Source: Acidobacteriota bacterium
GTDB taxonomy: Bacteria; Acidobacteriota; Polarisedimenticolia; Gp22-AA2
Direction: 5' to 3'
Assembly: GCA_016202915.1 (NCBI GenBank)
Contig: JACQNT010000050.1
Span: 1 to 5,044, forward strand
DNA: 5,044 bases
Part shown: positions 1-5,043 of the stretch, piece by piece
How positions within the stretch are numbered: the stretch's first letter is position 1
Layout of the letters: each line of letters starts with the position of its first letter
Program-made: the position numbers and the translations under genes
The notes under the pieces: generated by a model
The model's input: only the letters and a program-made list of their open reading frames with translations
What the model was told of the DNA's origin: nothing
Database searches by the model: none

Positions 1-123
1 GGGGTCGTGACCGACTTCCAGGGGAAGGACGCCTACCTCGAGAGCGGCGACATCATCGCCGCCAACCGCGCCGTCCATCCCGCCATGCTGCGCGCCGTGC
101 GCGAGGCTTTCGGCGGCTACTGA
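1..123 (+). CDS. Inositol monophosphatase family protein, C-terminal end (partial)
   Basis: Only the last 40 codons and the TGA stop (121-123) lie in the window; the 5' part is outside. The visible residues include 'GVVTDFQGK', then 'SGDIIAANRAVHPAML', then a short helix ending in FGGY. This matches the C-terminal strand and helix of the inositol monophosphatase (SuhB/IMPase) superfamily, where a V-(T/S)-D-F-x-G segment is followed by a G-x-I-(V/I)-A-(A/G)-N segment. Enzymes of this fold are Mg2+-dependent, Li+-sensitive cytoplasmic phosphatases acting on inositol-1-phosphate or related sugar or nucleotide phosphates. The metal-binding motifs lie upstream and cannot be checked, so the exact substrate (inositol phosphate, histidinol phosphate or 3'-phosphoadenosine phosphate) is open. 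The end is normal for the family and shows no truncation. It converges with the flippase gene across a 360-bp gap, so the two are separate transcription units. Confidence 0.85.
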   Translation, partial: GVVTDFQGKDAYLESGDIIAANRAVHPAMLRAVREAFGGY

Positions 124-148
124 GGCGCGCCGGCGCCCCACAGCCGCG

Positions 149-202
149 TCAGGTGCAGCCCCGGCAGGCATGGCACCGCACCCGGGCGAAGCCGCGCTCC
201 TC
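149..202 (-). pseudogene. Possible remnant of an IS91-type transposase zinc-binding domain
   Basis: Read on the minus strand, this stretch gives 'EERGFARVRCHACRGCT' followed by a stop (TGA at 151-149). The core GFARVRC-x-x-C closely resembles the N-terminal zinc-binding region of IS91-family transposases, which typically read G-F-(A/V)-R-(V/L)-R-C-x-x-C-G before a Cys-rich 'AFSCKxRxxCPSC' segment. Nothing recognisable of the transposase continues after it, and the upstream in-frame residues are not distinctive. If real, it is a tiny relic. The match rests on about ten residues recognised from memory in a GC-rich sequence, so chance is a serious alternative. Confidence 0.2.
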
Positions 203-424
203 AACACCGCGTGCGTCCCGGCGAGTCGGTCCAGGGGCGTGTCCCGCGGGCGGCGCGGGCGCTACGCAAGGAGGGCCTCACTGCTTCCTGGCCGCGGTTG
301 TGCGGCGCGCTCTGGGTCGGTAGCCACGTGCTCGCGGGAGCCACGGTCACGGGAGCGGACCCTGACCAGGCTCCTGTTCGGCCGAGGAGCAGCGGAAAAC
401 GGCCCTCGAACTGAAGGCAACCCG

Positions 425-442
425 CCCTCGCAAGGGCGAGGG
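425..442 (-). terminator. GC-rich hairpin downstream of the flippase gene
   Basis: CCCTCGC (425-431) pairs perfectly with GCGAGGG (436-442) around a 4-base loop, and an overlapping register CGCCCT/AGGGCG (423-428 with 433-438) is also possible. It begins about 40 nt past the flippase stop in the direction of that gene's transcription. The minus-strand sequence after it (GGGTTGCC) has no run of T, so it is not a textbook Rho-independent terminator. It could still act as a 3'-end stabiliser or a Rho-assisted stop. Confidence 0.3.
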
Positions 443-483
443 AGCCGGAGCAGGCGTCCTGAGCGCGGGGCCGCCCGGGGTTC

Positions 484-2061
484 TCAGGTCCCCCCCCGAG
501 CGACGCGCAAAAGCGCGAGATCCTCTCGCCGGACGCCACCGGTCCCCGCCGCCACCAGAGCGAAGACCGTCAGGACGACCGCGCTCTCCCCGACGAGATG
601 AATCAGGGCGGGGAGACGCGCGGCCTCGAGTCCGGACGGCGGCGCCACGATCAGGTTGAACGCCCACCCCGCCGCCAGTCCCGCGAGGCCCGCCAGGAAG
701 GGACCCGCCGCGCACCGGCGGACCGACCTCGCGAACAGGCCGGAGGCGACCCGACGGGCCCCGACACCGAGGATCGCTGCCGCGACGACCGAGGCGACGA
801 AGCCCCCCCAGGCCACGCCCGGCGCCTGGAAGCGAACGGCGAGGGCGAGAGCGAGGATCAGATGGAGCGTCGAGGCCGAGATCGCCGAGGACGCCTCCAG
901 GCCAGCGTGGCCGATGCCTCGGAGGACCAGCCTGAGGGGTGAAGCCAGGAGTGCCAGCATGGTCGCCGCGGCCAGCAGCCGCGCGGTCGCGCCGGCTCCG
1001 GGAGGCTCCGGTTGACCGGTCCAGGCCCGAAGGATCCCTCCCGCGTCGACCATCACGACCGCGGCACAGGGAACAACGATGAGCGCGACGTAGCGGGTTG
1101 AGCGCTCCAGCAGCGGCAGCAATCGATGCGTCTCGCTGCGGGCCTCCAGGCGACTGGCCAGGGGAGCGAGGACAGGGAGGGGCAACGCTCCCGCGATGCT
1201 CAGCGCCGCCGCCACCCGCGCGCCGAGGTCGTAGACGCCGGCGACCGCGAGTCCGGGCCCGGCGGCCAGCGCCAGGCGCGGCACGTGTTTCGCCAGGATC
1301 TCGGCCGCCCGGGTCATCTGAACTTTAAGCCCGAACGACAGCACCTCGCGCCAGTCCGATGCAGGAGCCCGAAAAGGCCGCAGCCGAAGCTGCGGGCACA
1401 GACGGTAGGCCGCGCGACCCTCGAGAACCGAAGCGACCAGCGCGGCCGCAAGGGAGTTGAAGCCCATCCCCCGCAGCCCGCCCCCGGAAAGGACGATGGC
1501 CGCCGCACCGAGTCCCTCGAGGACCGCCACGCCCGCGCCGATGCGACCCAAGACATCGATCCGTTGGGCGCCCGCCACGACCCCACGGAAGACCGAGAGC
1601 GCCAGCCGCAGGAGCACCGTGGCCATGGCGCATCCGAAAACGCTGGGCGCCACGTCCTTGAAGTGACCCTCCCGCGAGAGCGCCGCCACGATCGACGGCC
1701 CGGCGATCACGGCCGCGCCGGCCAGGAGAGCGGTCACGACAAGGTGGAATCCGACCCCGACGGCTACGGTGCCATTGAGGGCCCTGGCATCGCCGCGAGC
1801 GATCGCCTGCGCGGTGAACCGGGCGTAGGCTCCGCTCATGCCCAGGTCGAAGAGCCCGGCAGCATGCGCCATGGACCAGGAGGCTGCCCACAGTCCGAGC
1901 CCCTCGATGCCGAATGCGGCGACGACGAGCGGCGTGAGCAGAAAGCCGACGATCGCGCTGGCGACCGATTCGATCCCTCCCCAGGCGACGCCGCGAACCG
2001 CGTTTCGGCGATCGGCCGCGGCCAGCGCGCGGAACGTCTCGTCCGTCGTCATCTTGCTCAT
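484..2061 (-). CDS. Polysaccharide flippase, Wzx/MOP-superfamily membrane protein
   Basis: The 525-residue product is almost entirely hydrophobic segments separated by short Arg-rich loops, which I read as roughly 12-14 transmembrane helices (for example about 28-50, 98-121 and 486-506). The N-terminal region, with a Gly/Ala-rich first helix, 'FGIEGLGLWA' and then 'FDLGMSGAYARF' (about residues 71-82), fits polysaccharide-biosynthesis flippases of the MOP superfamily, in which a D-L-G-x-(G/S) turn follows helix 2 and precedes the conserved R-F. These inner-membrane proteins move undecaprenyl-linked oligosaccharides to the periplasm for O-antigen, capsule or exopolysaccharide assembly. The length suits the family, slightly above the usual 400-500. 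The ATG at 2061 is preceded by a G-run (2073-2068) six bases upstream; the ATG three codons later is an alternative. No polymerase or glycosyltransferase flanks it, so the glycan is unknown. The gene is very GC-rich (51 of 60 bases at 661-720) and ends in a run of eight G on its coding strand (497-490) just before the stop. Confidence 0.8.
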   Translation of the reverse strand: MSKMTTDETFRALAAADRRNAVRGVAWGGIESVASAIVGFLLTPLVVAAFGIEGLGLWAASWSMAHAAGLFDLGMSGAYARFTAQAIARGDARALNGTVAVGVGFHLVVTALLAGAAVIAGPSIVAALSREGHFKDVAPSVFGCAMATVLLRLALSVFRGVVAGAQRIDVLGRIGAGVAVLEGLGAAAIVLSGGGLRGMGFNSLAAALVASVLEGRAAYRLCPQLRLRPFRAPASDWREVLSFGLKVQMTRAAEILAKHVPRLALAAGPGLAVAGVYDLGARVAAALSIAGALPLPVLAPLASRLEARSETHRLLPLLERSTRYVALIVVPCAAVVMVDAGGILRAWTGQPEPPGAGATARLLAAATMLALLASPLRLVLRGIGHAGLEASSAISASTLHLILALALAVRFQAPGVAWGGFVASVVAAAILGVGARRVASGLFARSVRRCAAGPFLAGLAGLAAGWAFNLIVAPPSGLEAARLPALIHLVGESAVVLTVFALVAAGTGGVRREDLALLRVARGGT

Positions 2062-2162
2062 GCAAGGCCCCCCGTTCGCCGGGCGAGCGAGGTGTCCCCC
2101 ATCGCGACACGGTCCCGTTCCGGGCCCGAACCGCCCTCCGGCTTGCCGCGCCGGCGGACAGG

Positions 2163-2174
2163 GACAATATTGTC
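2163..2174. promoter_or_regulatory. Perfect 12-bp palindrome, candidate operator
   Basis: GACAATATTGTC is perfectly self-complementary and lies between the divergent flippase and fkbM genes, about 102 bp from the flippase ATG and about 160 bp from the fkbM GTG. It stands out as the only AT-centred element in a very GC-rich region. ACCGGT (2175-2180), a second small palindrome, abuts it. The symmetry and position suit a dimeric repressor or activator site. The AATATT core could also serve as a poor -10 in either direction. No regulator gene is present in the window. Confidence 0.4.
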
Positions 2175-2192
2175 ACCGGTCCGGCGCTGAGC

Positions 2193-2216
2193 AAGCCCCC
2201 GCGGCCACAGGGGCTT
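2193..2216 (+). repeat. Inverted repeat (7-bp stem) upstream of fkbM
   Basis: AAGCCCC (2193-2199) is the exact reverse complement of GGGGCTT (2210-2216), with a 10-base loop. It lies about 120 bp upstream of the chosen fkbM start. It could form a hairpin in a leader transcript, but no T-tract follows and no riboswitch signature is visible. Confidence 0.35.
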
Positions 2217-2318
2217 CCGCGAGAGTCCCCCCCCGTGGCGCGCCTCCCGGTCCCGGACGACCCGCGACCGCGCCGGACCACGGTGTCCTGGCCGTCCGAG
2301 GCGTCCCCTGCCTGCCGC

Positions 2319-2330
2319 GGGAGATGGGAG
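2319..2330 (+). promoter_or_regulatory. Ribosome binding site that sets the fkbM start
   Basis: The purine-rich stretch GGGAGATGGGAG contains two Shine-Dalgarno-like cores. GGGAG at 2319-2323 lies ten bases from the GTG at 2334, and the second GGGAG at 2326-2330 lies three bases from it. The first has the more usual spacing. The other in-frame GTG codons, at 2235 and 2283, have no comparable purine-rich run before them, which is why I place the start at 2334. Confidence 0.55.
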
Positions 2331-2333
2331 CCT

Positions 2334-3323
2334 GTGTTTCTCAAGCTTGCCAAGCGAGTCATCGAAGAAGTCTCAAGGCGACATTTCCTGAGACTCGTAG
2401 AGGACGCCTATGACCATCCGAATCAGGCGAGCCATATGCGAGTCCGCACGGCCGCACGGTCATGGTATGGGATCAGCCGAAATACGTTCCTCGAAAGAGC
2501 TTCGTCACAACTCTTCATCGAGCTGGTGTACCAGGCGCAGCTGGAACTCTTTCGAGGCGGGAGCGACCTGGATCTCGGAGCCTCACCCATCGGCTATGAG
2601 AACCTGGTCCTCCATTGTCGCTCCTCCGATGCAAACTCCAGCGCCGTCTACCTCTATGGGTTCAGCGACAATCTGACGTATTTCACGCTGTATCGCGACC
2701 ACGTGCGCCCCGGATCGGTGGCCATGGATGTCGGCGCCAACCTGGGAATCCACTCCCTGGTCCTGGCCCGATGTGCGGGAGATCGTGGCACGGTGCTCGC
2801 CTACGAACCGTCGAACGCGATCCACGACAGGCTCCTCAGAAACATCGAAGGGAACGGTGCGTCGAATATCGTCCCCAGGAAACTTGGCCTGTGGGAGAAG
2901 TCCGGAAGTGCCGGTTTTGAGCCGCGTGCCCGCGACTTCAACATCGGCAAGGGACAGATCCGTCAAGACTCCCTGCTGCAAATCCAGGTCAGGACCGTCG
3001 ACGAGGAAGCCGAAGGGCTGGACAGGCACATCGACTTGATCAAAATCGATGTTGAAGGATGCGAGTTATCCGTCTTGAAGGGAGCCAGCAAGACGCTCTC
3101 AGAACACAAACCCGTGTTGATCATCGAGTTCAATCCCAAGCGGTATTCCTTCAGGGACTTCGCTCTTCACATACCCTATGACGCCCGCTATTACAGAGTT
3201 CCGTGCACGCTCTGGAAATCCCTGACCTCAATTGAGAACCTGGATTTTGACGAACGCGCGGACCTCCTGATCGTTCCCTCAGACACAACACCTCGCGAAT
3301 CAACACGAGGTGTTCTCCAATAG
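2334..3323 (+). CDS. FkbM family SAM-dependent methyltransferase
   Basis: The 329-residue product has a class I SAM-methyltransferase core of the FkbM type. Motif I is 'MDVGANLGIHSL' at about residues 131-142, with D132 and the GxNxG loop for SAM. 'LAYEPSN' (about 155-161) carries the acidic residue E158 expected to bind the SAM ribose. 'IKIDVEGCE' (about 236-244, D239-V-E-G) and then 'PVLIIEFNP' are FkbM hallmarks. The first 120 residues form an alpha-helical, family-variable N-terminus. FkbM enzymes typically O-methylate hydroxyls of sugars or polyketides; next to a flippase, a surface-glycan sugar is the likeliest substrate, but this is inference. GTG at 2334 is chosen for its Shine-Dalgarno and because the longer frame from 2235 only adds Pro/Arg-rich sequence. 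Hand counts give 29 of 60 G+C at 3121-3180 and 32 of 60 at 3181-3240, well below the flippase and pdxA, which suggests recent acquisition. Confidence 0.88.
   Translation: MFLKLAKRVIEEVSRRHFLRLVEDAYDHPNQASHMRVRTAARSWYGISRNTFLERASSQLFIELVYQAQLELFRGGSDLDLGASPIGYENLVLHCRSSDANSSAVYLYGFSDNLTYFTLYRDHVRPGSVAMDVGANLGIHSLVLARCAGDRGTVLAYEPSNAIHDRLLRNIEGNGASNIVPRKLGLWEKSGSAGFEPRARDFNIGKGQIRQDSLLQIQVRTVDEEAEGLDRHIDLIKIDVEGCELSVLKGASKTLSEHKPVLIIEFNPKRYSFRDFALHIPYDARYYRVPCTLWKSLTSIENLDFDERADLLIVPSDTTPRESTRGVLQ
3287..3314. terminator. 9-bp hairpin at the fkbM 3' end, between convergent genes
   Basis: AACACCTCG (3287-3295) pairs perfectly with CGAGGTGTT (3306-3314) around a 10-base loop. It overlaps the last codons of fkbM, whose stop is at 3321-3323, and begins about 30 nt past the pdxA stop on the minus strand. 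The 3' side has no clean T-tract on either strand (CTCCAATAG on plus, GTGTCTG on minus). It may be a weak bidirectional terminator shared by the convergent genes, or simply a stabilising structure. Confidence 0.4.
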
Positions 3324-3343
3324 CCATCGGGCTGCCTCTTTCC

Positions 3344-4396
3344 TCAGGTGCCTGCAGTGGCGCGCGGGGCCAGGCGAGCCGCCAGCAGGATCGCCTCCAC
3401 CAGGCTGCCGTGATCCGCCGTGCCCCGCCCGGCGATCTCGTAGGCCGTCCCGTGATCCACGGAGGTCCGCAGGAAGGGCAGGCCCAGCGTCATGTTCACG
3501 GCGCTGCCGAAGGAACGCGCCTTGACGGCGATCGTCGCCTGGTCATGGAACAGGGCCAGGACCACGTCGAACTCCCTCTTCAGCGCGCGCACGTAGATCG
3601 TGTCGGCCGGGAACGGCCCGGCGACGTCGATCCCCTCCGCCCGCGCCGCCTCGACGGCCGGCGCCAGGATCTCCTGTTCCTCCGTTCCGAACATCCCGCC
3701 CTCGCCGGCGTGGGGGTTGAGGGCAGAGAGGGCGATGCGGGGGTCGGTCCCGAACCAGCGGAGGTGCTCCGAGCGGATCAGCCGGAGGCGCGCCCCGATT
3801 GCCGCGGCCGAGAGGGAGCCGATCGCGTCCCGGAGGCTCGCGTGGACCGTGAGGAGGGCGACCTTCATCTCGGGGGTGACGAACATCATCCCGACCTCCT
3901 CTTTCTCCAGGCCGCACAGATCGGCCAGGAGCTCGGTATGGCCGGGGTAGTTGTGCCGCGCGAGGCGCAGGGCGGCCTTGCTGAGCGGGGCGGTGACCAC
4001 GGCGGAGGCGACCCGGGAACGCGCCAGGGCCACCGCCTGCTTCACGTACATGACGGCGCTCCGCCCTCCGGCGGCGGATGGGCCCGGGGTCCCGGGAGCC
4101 TCCGGCCGATCCGCCATGTCGTGGAAGGCGGGCCCGGCGGCCCACTCCTCCACGGCCACATCGTCCCCCTGCCTGGATCCCCACGCGAACGGGGACCGGG
4201 AGACCTCCGGCCAGCCGGAGGGCTCGCCGCCGACGCCGCCGGGGATCCGCCGGGCCACGTCGAGCAGGTGCTCCCGGTCTCCGATCAGGAGCGGGCGGCA
4301 CGCCTCGAGGACCGGCGGCGCGCAGGCCGCCTTCAGGCAGACCTCCGGGCCGACGCCGAACGGGTCGCCGGTGGTCAGTGCGATGACGGGCTTCAT
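3344..4396 (-). CDS. pdxA: 4-hydroxythreonine-4-phosphate dehydrogenase PdxA
   Basis: The 350-residue product matches PdxA, which oxidises 4-phosphohydroxy-L-threonine with NAD; the product decarboxylates to 3-amino-1-hydroxyacetone phosphate, which PdxJ joins with deoxyxylulose phosphate in the DXP-dependent pyridoxal phosphate pathway. The N-terminus 'IALTTGDPFGVGPE' (residues 5-18) is the family signature. H153-T154 in 'GHTELL' fit the substrate-binding H136/T137 of E. coli PdxA. H185, H229 ('NPHAGEGG') and H284 ('FHDQ') fit its metal ligands H166, H211 and H266. K292, N301 and R310 keep the spacing of K274, N283 and R292. All key residues are therefore present; one small difference is HDQA where HDQG is more usual. 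The length is slightly above the usual 330 because of a longer region at about 52-113. ATG 4396 begins the conserved N-terminus, but no Shine-Dalgarno precedes it. It follows the hfq-like gene by 61 bp and is probably co-transcribed with it. A PdxA2-type phosphosugar-acid dehydrogenase is a less likely alternative. Confidence 0.93.
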   Translation of the reverse strand: MKPVIALTTGDPFGVGPEVCLKAACAPPVLEACRPLLIGDREHLLDVARRIPGGVGGEPSGWPEVSRSPFAWGSRQGDDVAVEEWAAGPAFHDMADRPEAPGTPGPSAAGGRSAVMYVKQAVALARSRVASAVVTAPLSKAALRLARHNYPGHTELLADLCGLEKEEVGMMFVTPEMKVALLTVHASLRDAIGSLSAAAIGARLRLIRSEHLRWFGTDPRIALSALNPHAGEGGMFGTEEQEILAPAVEAARAEGIDVAGPFPADTIYVRALKREFDVVLALFHDQATIAVKARSFGSAVNMTLGLPFLRTSVDHGTAYEIAGRGTADHGSLVEAILLAARLAPRATAGT

Positions 4397-4405
4397 CGGA
4401 TGAGA

Positions 4406-4441
4406 CGGGCCGGGAGGCCCGGCCCGGTCGTCCGGCCGGAC
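4406..4441 (-). promoter_or_regulatory. Paired GC-rich hairpins in the hfq-pdxA gap
   Basis: CGGGCCGGG (4406-4414) and CCCGGCCCG (4418-4426) form a perfect 9-bp stem with a 3-base loop. Just beyond it, GTCCGGCCGGAC (4430-4441) is a perfect 12-bp palindrome. Together they fill most of the 61-bp gap between the hfq-like stop and the pdxA ATG. The first stem ends nine bases before the pdxA ATG, where a Shine-Dalgarno would normally be. There is no T-tract, so a classical terminator is unlikely. Possible roles are transcript processing or stability, partial termination, or control of pdxA translation. Confidence 0.45.
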
Positions 4442-4457
4442 CGCGGGAGGCGGGGCT

Positions 4458-4784
4458 TCAGATGCCGTCGGTCCTCAAGTTACCGCGCTCCTGGATCTCC
4501 TCGGCCTTGTACATGTACTTGATGCAGTCCTTCATGACCATCAAGTTGGGGGCGCCCTGGCGGTTCACCTTGATGCAGTTGCGGTCGTACCACTCGATGA
4601 CGCCGCGGAGCTCCTCGCCATCCTTCAGGACCACGACCATCGGGGTCTTGCTGTTCATCTGCTTGAGATAATAGAAGGCCTCGGCATTGGTCTGGTCCGG
4701 CGGGACCTGCTTGCGCCTTGGCGGTCGCGGCCCCAGCCTGTCCTTCAGTTCAGTGAGATTGGGTCGAATCAGTTTGCGGTTCAC
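4458..4784 (-). CDS. Hfq-like Sm-fold RNA-binding protein
   Basis: The 108-residue product has an Sm/LSm fold of the Hfq type at about residues 36-95. 'VVVLKDGEELRGVIEWYD' (50-67) is the Sm1 region, with G56, G61 and D67 aligning with the conserved Gly, Gly and Asp of Hfq; 'MVMKDCIKYMYK' (82-93) takes the place of Sm2. Hfq forms hexameric rings that bind small RNAs and mRNA. Classical residues differ: E. coli Q41-F42 becomes R68-N69, and the Y55-K56-H57 of YKHA becomes M84-K85-D86, so rim and proximal-face RNA contacts are probably altered. A basic, Pro-rich tail of about 35 residues (PRPPRRKQVPPD) precedes the fold, whereas typical Hfq has only a few residues there; the C-terminal tail is short. 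I recognise this variant as acidobacterial in style. GTG 4784 is chosen because GGGAG (4798-4794) lies nine bases upstream and no better start is in frame. pdxA follows 61 bp downstream on the same strand. Confidence 0.85.
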   Translation of the reverse strand: MNRKLIRPNLTELKDRLGPRPPRRKQVPPDQTNAEAFYYLKQMNSKTPMVVVLKDGEELRGVIEWYDRNCIKVNRQGAPNLMVMKDCIKYMYKAEEIQERGNLRTDGI

Positions 4785-4793
4785 GTGACTCAG

Positions 4794-4798
4794 CTCCC
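4794..4798 (-). promoter_or_regulatory. Ribosome binding site of the hfq-like gene
   Basis: On the minus strand GGAGGAAGGGAGC precedes the GTG at 4784. The GGGAG core at 4798-4794 is nine bases from the start codon, which is good spacing and supports GTG as the start. Confidence 0.6.
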
Positions 4799-4822
4799 TT
4801 CCTCCGGAGTCCTTCGATCCCC

Positions 4823-4858
4823 GGGTCCGGTGTCTCCCGTGGGTCCGGTGTCCCCCGT
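4823..4858. repeat. 18-bp tandem duplication in the hfq leader
   Basis: GGGTCCGGTGTCTCCCGT at 4823-4840 is followed directly by the same 18 bases at 4841-4858 with one difference (T to C at the twelfth base). It lies 38-74 bp upstream of the hfq-like start codon. Only two units are present with no spacer, so it is a simple duplication and not an array. Confidence 0.8.
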
Positions 4859-5034
4859 TCCTCCCGGCGCTTCCCGGAGCCGCGCCACGGGCTCACTCGA
4901 CTCCGCTCGATTGCCCCGCGCGGATGTTCGCGCCCGGCGCTCACCGTCTCCGCGCAGACCGAAGTGGACCCCTCGCCCGAATGCGAGCCTCGGGCCGGCT
5001 GGCTGAAGGTCTGAGGGACGACTTCCTGCCGAGC

Positions 5035-5043
5035 ATCCTAGCA
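5035..5043 (-). promoter_or_regulatory. Possible extended -10 promoter element (edge of window)
   Basis: On the minus strand the sequence TGC-TAGGAT (5043-5035) matches the TGn extension plus a -10 hexamer with four of six bases of TATAAT. It points toward the hfq-like gene. The -35 region would lie outside the window, so this cannot be confirmed. Confidence 0.2.

Larger units (their letters stand above)
124..483. other. Gene-poor gap between convergent genes
   Basis: About 360 bases lie between the 3' ends of the monophosphatase and flippase genes. Reading frames that cross it give low-complexity Arg/Pro/Gly/Ser-rich products with no recognisable domain, so I call no intact gene. The contents I can see are a short GC stem directly after the monophosphatase stop (124-128 with 133-137), an imperfect hairpin at 345-367 (GGTCA-c-GGG with CCC-TGACC), a 7-bp hairpin at 425-442, and a short transposase-like peptide trace on the minus strand at 149-202. 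No tRNA T-arm and no CRISPR-type repeat is visible. The gap may hold a decayed mobile element, but the evidence for that is thin. Confidence 0.6.
2062..2333. promoter_or_regulatory. Divergent intergenic region between flippase and fkbM genes
   Basis: These 272 bases separate two genes that start in opposite directions, so promoters for both should lie here. Most of the region is very GC-rich. The only clearly AT-rich spot is the palindrome at 2163-2174. Other visible structure is an inverted repeat at 2193-2199/2210-2216 and a run of eight C at 2227-2234. I cannot place a confident -35/-10 pair: TTGTCA at 2170-2175 is one mismatch from a sigma70 -35 box on the plus strand, but no good -10 follows at 16-18 bp. 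A GTG at 2235 would open a longer fkbM reading frame into this region. I reject it because the 33 extra residues are Pro/Arg-rich and unlike the family. Confidence 0.55.

Noticed and set aside
370..420. Possible tRNA T-loop (GTTCGAG on the minus strand)
   Set aside because: The flanking bases do not form a T-stem, and no acceptor or anticodon arm can be drawn around it.
170..601. Plus-strand 143-codon frame in the left gap
   Set aside because: It has Arg/Ser/Pro low-complexity composition, runs into the 3' end of the flippase gene on the other strand, and shows no domain.
1126..2190. Long plus-strand open frame (354 codons) opposite the flippase gene
   Set aside because: The product is Arg/Gly/Pro/Asp-rich with no domain and is a typical antisense shadow of a GC-rich gene. 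The minus-strand frame gives a coherent membrane protein.
2235..2333. Upstream GTG that would extend the fkbM protein by 33 residues
   Set aside because: The extension is Pro/Arg-rich, lies in high-GC non-coding-like sequence directly after a C8 run, and has no Shine-Dalgarno. GTG 2334 has one.
1325..2362. Minus-strand 345-codon frame overlapping the flippase in another phase
   Set aside because: It is an Arg/Gly/Ser-rich product with no hydrophobic pattern, out of frame with the recognisable flippase.
3410..4522. Long plus-strand open frame (370 codons) opposite pdxA
   Set aside because: It is an antisense shadow. The minus strand encodes PdxA with all catalytic residues in register.
4823..4858. 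CRISPR-like repeat
   Set aside because: There are only two units, directly adjacent with no spacer, so it is a simple tandem duplication.
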